A DNA stretch of 64,000 nucleotides from Gordonia heveisoli (GTDB lineage Bacteria > Actinomycetota > Actinomycetes > Mycobacteriales > Mycobacteriaceae), in contig NZ_JASXSH010000004.1 of the NCBI RefSeq assembly GCF_030315745.1, positions 186,001 to 250,000 on the forward strand, read 5' to 3'. Position 1 is the stretch's first letter; each line of letters begins with the position of its first letter. This document shows positions 38,897-46,378 of the stretch, piece by piece. The notes beneath the pieces are model-generated. The model was not told the origin of the DNA, ran no database searches, and worked only from the letters and a program-made list of their open reading frames with translations. Made by a program: the position numbers and the translations under genes.

Positions 38897-40019
38897 TCAC
38901 CGGGGTCGGCGGAACGCACAGCCCGCCGCCGACCACCCCGTGCAGGCTGCGGGCCGCGACGGTAGCCCAGGCGAGTACCAGCACGCCGAAGGCGACGACC
39001 GCGACGCCGGTGAACGCCTGCCACCCGGTGGCGTCGGCGAGGGCGACCGAACCGGTGACGAAGGTACCCAGCGGGAAGGTGAACGACCACCAGGACAGCG
39101 TGAAGGCCAGACCGGCACGCGCGGTCCTGGTGGTCAGGCGCACGACGATGACGATCCAGAGCGCCGCCGCCACCCATACCGCCAGGCCGAAGCCGACGCC
39201 GAAGCCGTGGCACACGGCGGCGAGGCGATTGTCGAGAACCAGTCCGGCGCTGCGTCCCAGCAGGACCACCGCGGTGACCGACTGGCCGAGCGGGCCGAGG
39301 ACGATCCACCAGGTAGGAACCATCGTCGACTCGCCGAAGCCATTGGTACGCAACCGAACCCACAGTGCCGCGAGTACCGGGGCCACCGCAACCACGGCGA
39401 CGGCGAACATCGCGTATCCGACTCCGAGCACGATTCGACGCACGACGTCGCATCCCAGTTCCCCGACGAGCACGGCTGCCGCGGACGCCGCAACCATCGG
39501 CGGCACCACCGGCATCAGCCAGCCACCGAAGGCCTGAGCCCGCGGACGGCGGCGCGCCGTGATCGCCGACAACAGGCCGAGGACCGAACCGGCGATCCAG
39601 CACACGACGCCGACCCGAAGTGCCCACCGCTCGCCGATCACCGGCATCCCCGCCACCATCGTGGCGGTCCCGACGGTCAGCACCGCCATCGGCACCGCAC
39701 CGTAGAAATGTGCGGTCACCGCATGACGGTGGTGGGCCCGCGCCAACGCCGGGTGACGCACCCAATGGGCGAGCGTCGCCGCCACCACCACGGCGAACAG
39801 CACACAGGTCAGCAGCCAGAACACCTCGGCGACAGCCGCGAGAACAGACGTGGTCCGGAGCATCAATCCATGGCAGGCGATGGCGACGACGCCGGTCCCC
39901 ATCACGGCCGCAAACCAGTTCGGCGGTACGTGCGCGAGCCGCGACGACGGCACCGCGCCGCCGCCAGGACGCGCCGACCGGGCCATCGTGGTCGGGTCGG
40001 CAAAGCTGATACTGGTCAT
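38841..40019 (-). CDS. SLAC1/TDT-family membrane permease
   Basis: A 392-residue protein with about ten membrane helices, starting with PPNWFAAVMGTGVVAIACHGL, the signature of the tellurite-resistance/dicarboxylate transporter (TDT, TehA, SLAC1) family. Members conduct anions, sulfite, malate or C4-dicarboxylates. Its LysR-type neighbour is divergent, a common pairing for this family. The C-terminal 18 residues are encoded within the overlap with the VOC gene. Substrate not assignable from sequence. Confidence 0.85.
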   Translation of the reverse strand: MTSISFADPTTMARSARPGGGAVPSSRLAHVPPNWFAAVMGTGVVAIACHGLMLRTTSVLAAVAEVFWLLTCVLFAVVVAATLAHWVRHPALARAHHRHAVTAHFYGAVPMAVLTVGTATMVAGMPVIGERWALRVGVVCWIAGSVLGLLSAITARRRPRAQAFGGWLMPVVPPMVAASAAAVLVGELGCDVVRRIVLGVGYAMFAVAVVAVAPVLAALWVRLRTNGFGESTMVPTWWIVLGPLGQSVTAVVLLGRSAGLVLDNRLAAVCHGFGVGFGLAVWVAAALWIVIVVRLTTRTARAGLAFTLSWWSFTFPLGTFVTGSVALADATGWQAFTGVAVVAFGVLVLAWATVAARSLHGVVGGGLCVPPTPVITYRPADVPDRRLLPADR

Positions 40020-40076
40020 GCGTCAACCGTGCCCGCCACCCGATCTCGCCGGTAGAGGGCACAATCTTGCAAGGGC

Positions 40077-40093
40077 TACAACCAGGGGTTGTA
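40077..40093. promoter_or_regulatory. LysR-type operator between the permease and LysR genes
   Basis: TACAACC and GGTTGTA are perfect 7-bp arms around AGG, the T-N11-A-type dyad expected of LysR regulators, in the divergent gap 10 nt before the lysR start and 57 nt before the permease start. Confidence 0.65.
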
Positions 40094-40103
40094 ACCTGGA
40101 TTG

Positions 40104-41021
40104 ATGGTGCTGAGCCCGCGCATGCCCGACCTGATGTCGCTGGAGACCCTGGCTGCCGTGGTCACCACCGGCAGCCTCAATGCCGCCGCGACCGAGCTCG
40201 GACTCTCCCAGCAGGCGGTATCCGCACGAATGCGTGCACTGGAGAAGCAGCTCGGCGTCGCGCTGCTCGCGCGTTCCCCGCGGGGTAGCACGCCGACACC
40301 GACCGGAACGCTCGTCGCCGAATGGGCCGACCGCTTGCTGACGATGGCCGGCGAATTCGATGCCGGACTCGCCGCACTGCGTCAGGAACGTCGGGACGAA
40401 TTGCGGCTGGCCGCGAGCCTGACGATCGCCGAACATCTGCTGCCGCGGTGGCTGGTCACCTTCGCCGCGCAAACCAGCCCCAGCCCACAGGTGTCCTTCC
40501 GTGCGACGAACTCCAATCAGGTGTGTGCGCTGGTCCGCGATGGCGATGCCGAACTCGGCTTCGTTGAGGGACCGCGGGTCGCCCCCGGCCTACGCAGCCG
40601 CGTCGTCGCGCACGACCGGCTGATTCTGGTGGTACCGCGCGAGCACCCATGGGCCCGCCGACGACGGCCGGTCGACGCCGCCGAACTCGCCCGCACCCCC
40701 CTGGTGACCCGCGAAACCGGTTCGGGTACAAGAGACTTCCTCGACAGCGCTCTCACCGGGACACTCGGCCCCGATCGGTCGCGGCCCGCCCCGGTGCTGG
40801 CGATGTCGACGACGGCCGCGGTGCGCGCCGCCGTGATCGCGGGCGCGGGCCCCGCGGTACTCAGCGACCTGTCCGTGGCCGACGATCTCGGCCACCGCCT
40901 GGTCGCCGTCGAGATCGACGGACTCGATCTCCGGCGGTCGTTGCGGGCGGTCTGGCTGTCCGGTACCGAGCCCGGCGCCGGGGCGGCCCGCGAGTTCCTG
41001 GCACACATCGTCCGCAGATGA
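40104..41021 (+). CDS. LysR-family transcriptional regulator
   Basis: A 305-residue LysR protein. The N-terminal helix-turn-helix is LETLAAVVTTGSLNAAATELGLSQQAVSARMRALEKQLG (given here by its ends, about residues 14-52), followed by the substrate-binding domain with LIAGAGPAVLSD-like and PREHPWARRR segments. It is divergent from the SLAC1-type permease and probably controls it through the dyad at 40077. The start is the first of two candidate ATGs (40104 or 40122). Effector unknown. Confidence 0.88.
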   Translation: MVLSPRMPDLMSLETLAAVVTTGSLNAAATELGLSQQAVSARMRALEKQLGVALLARSPRGSTPTPTGTLVAEWADRLLTMAGEFDAGLAALRQERRDELRLAASLTIAEHLLPRWLVTFAAQTSPSPQVSFRATNSNQVCALVRDGDAELGFVEGPRVAPGLRSRVVAHDRLILVVPREHPWARRRRPVDAAELARTPLVTRETGSGTRDFLDSALTGTLGPDRSRPAPVLAMSTTAAVRAAVIAGAGPAVLSDLSVADDLGHRLVAVEIDGLDLRRSLRAVWLSGTEPGAGAAREFLAHIVRR

Positions 41022-41067
41022 CACTCTTCGACCGCGGCCGGGAGAACTGTCTGGATACGATGCCGAG

Positions 41068-41859
41068 ATGAGCTCGGACACGACTGGACCCGACCACGTC
41101 CTCACCTCCTTCGTCGACGGCGTCGCCCGGCTGACGTTGAACAACCCGAGGCGCAAGAACGCCATCGACCTGGCGATGGCCGAGCAGATCGGCACCTTCT
41201 GCGATCGCGTGGAGTCCGACCATGCCATCGGCGCGGCCGTCATCGACGCGACCGGACCGTACTTCTGCAGCGGCGGCGACACGCGCGACCTGGCCGCATC
41301 CTCCGACGACCCGGCCTCTCCGGAGGCGGTGAGCCGCACCTCGGCGGTCTACAGCGCATTCGTGCGGATCGGCACCCTCCCGGTCCCGACCATCTCGGTT
41401 GTCATCGGTGGCGCCGTCGGTGCGGGCCTGAATCTGGCGCTGGCCACCGACATCCTCATCACCACCCCCGATGCCGTTCTCGACAGCGGATTCTCGGCAC
41501 GCAGCATCCATCCCGGCGGGGGCCATCTGTCGTTGCTCGGTCGCGCGGCCGGATGGTCGGACACCATCGCGATGGCGGTGTGCGGCGCCACGGTGACCGG
41601 CGCCGAAGCGCTCGCACGTGGGATCGCCTACGCCGCGGTGGACGAGGGCGAGATCACCGCCACCGTCGACGGCCTAACCGGACCAGCCGCCCGCGACCCG
41701 GAACTCACCCGGCGAATCATGGCCAGCGCCCGACTCGAGCTCGGCCCACCGGCGGTGAGCTGGTCGTCCGCACTGGAGATCGAGCGCGGCGTACAGATGT
41801 GGTCGATGTCCCGAAAGGGTAAGCAGGCGTGGTCATCCCGCGGACCACAGCACTCGTGA
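41068..41859 (+). CDS. Enoyl-CoA hydratase/isomerase family protein
   Basis: A 263-residue crotonase. LTLNNPRRKNAIDLAM, the oxyanion segment YFCSGGDTRDLA (about 69-80) and VVIGGAVGAGLNLALATDIL (about 111-130) are present. The second catalytic region reads HPGGGHLSLLGRAAG rather than PEVGLG, so the usual catalytic Glu is not obvious. It is first in a cluster with two acyl-CoA dehydrogenase genes, and the next gene's GTG overlaps its stop. The 46-nt upstream gap shows no clear operator. Confidence 0.85.
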   Translation: MSSDTTGPDHVLTSFVDGVARLTLNNPRRKNAIDLAMAEQIGTFCDRVESDHAIGAAVIDATGPYFCSGGDTRDLAASSDDPASPEAVSRTSAVYSAFVRIGTLPVPTISVVIGGAVGAGLNLALATDILITTPDAVLDSGFSARSIHPGGGHLSLLGRAAGWSDTIAMAVCGATVTGAEALARGIAYAAVDEGEITATVDGLTGPAARDPELTRRIMASARLELGPPAVSWSSALEIERGVQMWSMSRKGKQAWSSRGPQHS

Positions 41860-43094
41860 GCACACCCGGGCAACCAACCACGGACCTCGACACGCTCCGG
41901 GCCGACGTTCGCGCATTCCTGCGGGCGGAGATCGCCGCCGGGACCTTCAGTCCCGCTTCCGACAGTTGGATGACGGGTTTCGACCCGGCCTTCAGCGCGG
42001 CGCTCGCTGCCCGCGGATGGGTCGGGATGACCATCCCCACCGAGTACGGCGGCCACGGCCGCACCGCCGTCGAACGGTTCGTCGTCACCGAAGAACTGCT
42101 GGCGCACGGTGCGCCGGTGGCCGCGCATTGGATCGCCGACCGCCAGATGGCGCCGAGCATCCTCGTCCACGGATCGGACACCCAACGGCGCCGGCATCTT
42201 CCCCGGATCGCCTCCGGCCGATCGGTTTTCGCCATCGGGATGAGTGAACCCGACGCGGGATCGGATCTCGCCTCGGTGCGCACCCGGGCCACCGAATCCG
42301 ATGGCCACTGGATCCTGTCAGGTACCAAGGTCTGGACGACCGGCGCCCATGTGGCGAATGCGATGGTCCTGCTCGCCCGCACCGACGGCCGTCCCGAGGA
42401 CCGTCAGCAGGGTCTGTCCCAATTGCTCATCGAGTTGCCCCATCCCGATGTCGAGATCCGGCCGCTGACGAGTATCGACGGTCAGCAGCATTTCAACGAG
42501 GTCGTCTTCCACGACGCCGCAGTCCCCGCCGACGCCCTGTTGGGCAGGCGCGGTGATGGCTGGGCCCAGGTGATGGGTGAGCTTGCCTTCGAAAGGTCGG
42601 GCCCCGAACGCTATCTGTCCACCATGCCGCTGTTGCGCGCGTGGACCGACCAGCTACGCCACAGTGGCGCCGACGCATATGAACGCGAGGTCGCGGGCAG
42701 GTTGACCGCCCGCGCATGGGCGTTACGCCAGATGTCGCTGAGGGTGGCGACCGAGTTGTCCACCGGGTCGAACCCGACAGGAGGCACCGGGTCGAACCCG
42801 ACAGGAGGCACCGGGTCGAACCCGACAGGAGGCACCGGGTCGAACCCGACAGGAGGCACCGGGTCGAACCCGACGGTACTCGCCGCGATGGTCAAGGACC
42901 TCGGCGCGCAGTTCGAGGTCGATGTGGTGGAGGCGATCCGCGCGTCGACCACAGTGGGGCCCCGACGCGACGGTGGCGATGCCTTCGCCCGCATGCTGGC
43001 CCAAAGTCTTTTGCACACACCGGTATTCACCCTGCGCGGTGGAACCACCGAGATCCTGCGCGGGATCATCGCCCGCGGATTGGGGTTGCGATGA
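41856..43094 (+). CDS. Acyl-CoA dehydrogenase with an in-frame octapeptide repeat
   Basis: A 412-residue acyl-CoA dehydrogenase with the standard N-terminal, beta and C-terminal domains: IGMSEPDAGSDLASVRTRATE, GTKVWTTGAHVANAMVLLAR and the end LRGGTTEILRGIIARGLGLR, whose Glu is at the catalytic-base position. In the C-terminal helical domain about residues 302-340 are a low-complexity insert of TGSNPTGG repeats from a 24-bp tandem array. The GTG at 41856 overlaps the preceding stop (GTGA). The following gene is a partner-type subunit, so a heteromer is likely. Confidence 0.88.
   Translation: MSTPGQPTTDLDTLRADVRAFLRAEIAAGTFSPASDSWMTGFDPAFSAALAARGWVGMTIPTEYGGHGRTAVERFVVTEELLAHGAPVAAHWIADRQMAPSILVHGSDTQRRRHLPRIASGRSVFAIGMSEPDAGSDLASVRTRATESDGHWILSGTKVWTTGAHVANAMVLLARTDGRPEDRQQGLSQLLIELPHPDVEIRPLTSIDGQQHFNEVVFHDAAVPADALLGRRGDGWAQVMGELAFERSGPERYLSTMPLLRAWTDQLRHSGADAYEREVAGRLTARAWALRQMSLRVATELSTGSNPTGGTGSNPTGGTGSNPTGGTGSNPTGGTGSNPTVLAAMVKDLGAQFEVDVVEAIRASTTVGPRRDGGDAFARMLAQSLLHTPVFTLRGGTTEILRGIIARGLGLR
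42761..42874. repeat. 24-bp tandem repeat inside an acyl-CoA dehydrogenase gene
   Basis: Four exact units beginning CACCGGGTCGAACCCGACAG plus GAGG (42761-42856) are followed by an 18-bp partial copy (to 42874). Each unit contains the palindrome CGGGT-CGA-ACCCG and encodes eight residues, TGSNPTGG. The identity of the copies points to recent expansion. Confidence 0.97.
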
Positions 43095-44143
43095 TCCACC
43101 CGACCGACCTCACCGACGATCTACGCGCCACCCTCACCTCGATGATCGACCGCATCGGCATCGACACCGCCACCCCACCGGCCGGGACCGATGACCACCT
43201 GTGGGACCTGCTCGTGGAGGCCGGTTTCACCGCGCTGGATTGTCCGGCCGACTGTGGTGGCGGCGGTGCGACGACCGCCGACGCCCTGACCGTGCTGTCG
43301 GCACTCGCGGGCGCGGGGGCGATCACGCCGATGCTCGAACACGGCGTGCTGGCGACCTGGCTGGCGGGGCAGACAGGGTTCTCGCTGGTCGGCCGCACCG
43401 CGACGGTGGCTGTCGCCGATACCGGCTGGTCGGTGGGACGGGTCGGCGATGAGGTCGTCCTGACCGGTACAGCCTCCGAGGTGACCCGCCATCCGCGGAC
43501 CGACACCGTCGTCGTGCTGGCCCCCGCATCCGCCCCCGTCAGGCCGGCCGCTGTCGCGGTCATCGCTCTCGACGCGGCCGGTCTCGCATACACCGCGGGC
43601 ACCGACCTGAGCGGGGTCCCGGTCGGCACACTCACCATGGCGACGGCTCCGGTCGTCAGCTACGCGGAGAATGGGCCCACCACAACGGAATTCCTCGTCC
43701 GCGCCGCATTGGCCGAGTCGGTCGTGCTGGCCGCCGGCGCCCGTGCGGTCTGCGATCAGACCGTTGCCTATGCATCGACCCGAGAACAGTTCGGCCGGCC
43801 GTTGGCGGGATTCCAGGCGATCGCACACCGGCTCGCAGAACTGGCGGAGCTGACCGCACTCATGGAGACCGCCGTGGCCACCGCAACCCACCCGGACGCC
43901 GACCCGACGACCATCGTCGCTACCAAGACGGTCTGCTCGATGTATGCCCACGACGTCGCAGCGGCGGCTCATCAGATCCACGGTGCGATCGGATTCACCG
44001 GCGAACATCGGCTCGGCCGATTCACCACCGCCCTGTGGACCCACCGAGATCGCCACGGCTCCGACCGCGCATGGGCACGCACACTGGGCGACCGCATTCT
44101 CGCCGGTGCCGACGTCTGGGAGTTGGTCACCGCCCGCACATGA
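43091..44143 (+). CDS. Acyl-CoA dehydrogenase, partner-type subunit
   Basis: A 350-residue acyl-CoA dehydrogenase-like protein. The helical domain has YASTREQFGRPLAGFQAIAHRLAELAEL and IHGAIGFTGEHRLGRFTTALW. The GTNE-type catalytic loop is absent, as in non-catalytic partners of heteromeric FadE enzymes. The ATG overlaps the stop of the catalytic-type gene (ATGA). The stop codon lies inside the first unit of a 16-bp tandem repeat, so loss or gain of repeats could alter the C-terminus. Confidence 0.86.
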   Translation: MIHPTDLTDDLRATLTSMIDRIGIDTATPPAGTDDHLWDLLVEAGFTALDCPADCGGGGATTADALTVLSALAGAGAITPMLEHGVLATWLAGQTGFSLVGRTATVAVADTGWSVGRVGDEVVLTGTASEVTRHPRTDTVVVLAPASAPVRPAAVAVIALDAAGLAYTAGTDLSGVPVGTLTMATAPVVSYAENGPTTTEFLVRAALAESVVLAAGARAVCDQTVAYASTREQFGRPLAGFQAIAHRLAELAELTALMETAVATATHPDADPTTIVATKTVCSMYAHDVAAAAHQIHGAIGFTGEHRLGRFTTALWTHRDRHGSDRAWARTLGDRILAGADVWELVTART

Positions 44144-44187
44144 CACCGCCCGCACATGACACCGCCCGCACATGACACCGCCCGCAC
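44129..44187. repeat. 16-bp tandem repeat at the 3' end of the acyl-CoA dehydrogenase gene
   Basis: Three exact units of ACCGCCCGCACATGAC (44129-44176) and an 11-bp partial copy (44177-44187). The first unit contains the TGA stop at 44141-44143; the others lie just downstream. The unit length is not a multiple of three. Confidence 0.97.
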
Positions 44188-44273
44188 GGTGGTTGCGTGC
44201 CATCCCGCTGGGTAGACATCTCCGTCGACGGACCTCGGCCGCGATGATGTGATGGCCGCAATCACACGATTAT

Positions 44274-44308
44274 TTGGTTGAGACCCTTGTCACATCCCGC
44301 TCAACCAA
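44274..44308. promoter_or_regulatory. Long inverted repeat before a TetR gene
   Basis: TTGGTTGAG (44274-44282) and CTCAACCAA (44300-44308) are perfect 9-bp arms separated by 17 bp. A further half-site, GGTTGAAC, lies at about 44328. It probably is the operator for the TetR gene that starts at 44349. Confidence 0.65.
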
Positions 44309-44348
44309 CCTACTGTTCATTTAGAAGGTTGAACGGAGAAGAACGCCA

Positions 44349-44957
44349 GTGACGGAGAACCGGCCCTATGCCACGCTGCTCGCCAAGGGGGAAGAGCGCC
44401 GACAGCTCATCCTGGACCTGGCCGGCCGCCGTCTGGTCCGACAGGGTTGGCGCAATACCACCCTCGCCCAGATCGCCGCGGACGCCGGTGTCAGCCCGGC
44501 CGGGATCCTCCATCACTTCGACTCCAAAGAACATCTGCTACACGCGGTCATCGACGCCCGTGACCACGCGGATCTGGCCGAGGCCGACCTCAACGGCGAC
44601 CTACTGGTCCAAATCCGTCGCGTCGCCGAGCGTATCCAGCGGTCCCCAGAGCTGGTCGGCGTCTTCACCGTCCTGCTCGTCGAGAATCTGTCGGTGGATG
44701 CACCGTTGCACGACCGATTGGTGCAACGCTGGCGGACCGCCGTCGACATCGTCGCCGAAGTCATTCAGGCCAATCAGCAGATCGGCGTCTATCGCGCCGA
44801 TCTGGACGCCTATGTCACCGCGACCGAGATCGTCGCCTTCATCAACGGCGTGGAGATGTCCTGGCTACTCGACCCGGAGATCCCGTTGACCGAGGTCTTC
44901 GAGTCCTACGTACGCAAACTCGAGAACGACATGGTGATCCAGGGGGAAGAGAAATGA
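44349..44957 (+). CDS. TetR-family transcriptional regulator
   Basis: A 202-residue TetR protein with the N-terminal HTH: ILDLAGRRLVRQGWRNTTLAQIAADAGVSPAGILHHFDSKEHLL (about residues 21-64; shown by family pattern). The C-terminal ligand domain is unremarkable. GTG start after GGAGAAG. Its own upstream region has a 9-bp dyad. It overlaps the next gene (ATGA) by 4 nt, so it is co-translated with a hypothetical protein and may regulate the preceding enoyl-CoA hydratase/acyl-CoA dehydrogenase cluster; that is inference. Confidence 0.9.
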   Translation: MTENRPYATLLAKGEERRQLILDLAGRRLVRQGWRNTTLAQIAADAGVSPAGILHHFDSKEHLLHAVIDARDHADLAEADLNGDLLVQIRRVAERIQRSPELVGVFTVLLVENLSVDAPLHDRLVQRWRTAVDIVAEVIQANQQIGVYRADLDAYVTATEIVAFINGVEMSWLLDPEIPLTEVFESYVRKLENDMVIQGEEK

Positions 44958-45463
44958 GATACCGACTCGACGTCATCGGCGACAACGTCACCGACCTCGT
45001 CTCCAGTGCAGGCGGATGGATCTACGACCGGCAGGCCGCGGGTTGGGACGTCAACGTCGTGCTGCCCGAGGGCGCGGACCTGCGACCGCTACGCATCCTC
45101 GGTGCGCGCGCACAGACCATCGACGCGCTCGGACGCGGCCTCCGCGGCCTCGGCCCACGACCCAACGCCCTCGCCACCTCGGTAACCCTGTGCGCGACCG
45201 ACCCGTGGGTGTCGGCGCAGATCGCACAGGCCATGCAAGAGGGCACCACCGAGATCACCCTGTGGGGAGACCAATGGCCGAGCAGTATCGTCGGCCCGCG
45301 TGGCCCGGTGTCTCATCGGTTGAGCGTTGCCGGCCGTGCATTCAAGGCCCAGGCCCTGGCCGCAGTCGGTGAGTCCCCACTGACAGTGGGCAAATGCGAG
45401 GTCTTCCGCACCGCCTCGACAGCACCGTCGTGGGTGGGCGCGGATCTGATCCCGGCCGGCTGA
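44954..45463 (+). CDS. Hypothetical protein coupled to a TetR gene
   Basis: A 169-residue soluble protein beginning MRYRLDVIGDNVTDLVSSAGG and containing GWDVNVVLPEGADLRPLRILG. It has no signal peptide, membrane helix or recognisable active-site motif. The start overlaps the tetR stop (ATGA). The first half has an alpha/beta pattern that could be a receiver-like or Rossmann-like fold, but I cannot name a family. Function unknown. Confidence 0.7.
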   Translation: MRYRLDVIGDNVTDLVSSAGGWIYDRQAAGWDVNVVLPEGADLRPLRILGARAQTIDALGRGLRGLGPRPNALATSVTLCATDPWVSAQIAQAMQEGTTEITLWGDQWPSSIVGPRGPVSHRLSVAGRAFKAQALAAVGESPLTVGKCEVFRTASTAPSWVGADLIPAG

Positions 45464-45518
45464 GGGCATCAGTCGGCGACTCCGGCGCCGAGTGGTCCTC
45501 CCCTCCCCTAGGGGTAGG

Positions 45519-46163
45519 TCAGCGGGTGATGCCGTGCGCGCAGAAGTCCCACACTTCTTCCGCGGTGATGCGCTGGGTGTGTGAGTTGGTCGTCGCGGGC
45601 TGCGCGATGAACATGACCGTCTGCATGGTCATCGAGGCGATACGACGCGGATCGGCGCCCGGACGCAGATGTCCGGACTCGCCTGCCTCCTCGAGTAGCT
45701 CGCTGAACAGTTCGAACAGCGCGATATGCGCCTGACCGACCTCGACGGGATGGGAGATCAGCAACTGGGCACCGAATTCGGTGAACAGCGGCCGCTGCGC
45801 CACCGGATCCGGCTGACACAGCTGATAGAGCAGTTCTACCGCGACCCGCAACTTATCGATCGGCTCGTCGTGAATCTCGGTGGCCGCCCGGATCTGCGCA
45901 CTCATCCGGGAAACCGCATCCTCGTACAGCGCGAGGAGCAATTCATGTTTGCCGTCGAACTGAAGGTAGAAGCTGCGCAGCGACTGCTTGGACCGATCCA
46001 CGACCTCCTGGACGGTGAAGTCGGTGGTCCCCTTCTCGACGATAATCGCCTGCGCAGCGTCGAGGAACTTCTGAACTCGTTGACCCGCACGCTCTTTGGC
46101 TGTGCGTAGCGAGCGCTCCACGGCGCGCTGCTTCCATGCCGGCTCATCGCCACCAGCGGTCAT
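45519..46163 (-). CDS. TetR-family transcriptional regulator
   Basis: A 214-residue TetR protein with the HTH region FLDAAQAIIVEKGTTDFTVQEVVDRSKQSLRSFYLQFDGKHELLLALYED (about residues 33-82; quoted only by its ends F-L-D to Y-E-D in the family). The C-terminal half resembles TetR_C ligand domains. It is divergent from the fprB-like gene; a CGAGAAT-CCT-ATTCTCG dyad at 46276 in the gap is the probable operator. I chose the ATG at 46163 over one at 46205. It is not obviously KstR, because no TAGAAC box precedes it. Confidence 0.88.
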   Translation of the reverse strand: MTAGGDEPAWKQRAVERSLRTAKERAGQRVQKFLDAAQAIIVEKGTTDFTVQEVVDRSKQSLRSFYLQFDGKHELLLALYEDAVSRMSAQIRAATEIHDEPIDKLRVAVELLYQLCQPDPVAQRPLFTEFGAQLLISHPVEVGQAHIALFELFSELLEEAGESGHLRPGADPRRIASMTMQTVMFIAQPATTNSHTQRITAEEVWDFCAHGITR

Positions 46164-46275
46164 GTCAGATCGTCCTCGACCCGGCGCCACAAAGCCATCG
46201 CGCAATCATATCTGACCGTTTCCCACTCACCGGACCTGCATCCGGTCCACACACGTCATCGAGGCCGCTCACCGG

Positions 46276-46292
46276 CGAGAATCCTATTCTCG
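46276..46292. promoter_or_regulatory. TetR-type operator between tetR and fprB
   Basis: CGAGAAT and ATTCTCG are perfect 7-bp arms around CCT. Related sequences occur before the mas gene (50769, one mismatch in the core) and before yrbEA (about 61652). A further imperfect dyad GTGTA...TACAC follows at about 46293-46316. Confidence 0.65.
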
Positions 46293-46378
46293 TGTAGAGA
46301 GATCTTCACTTACACTACCGATATGAGAACACACACCGACCGGCACACGGGGCCGGATTGGCAAGTGAGGACGATCCC

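Noticed and set aside
42761..42874. Repeat array considered as a CRISPR
   Set aside because: Units are directly adjacent with no spacers, lie in frame inside a gene, and no cas genes are present.
44349..46163. The two TetR genes considered as kstR or kstR2
   Set aside because: Neither has a TAGAAC-type or CAAG-CTTG box in its own promoter, as autoregulated KstR and KstR2 genes do, and their neighbours do not match those loci.
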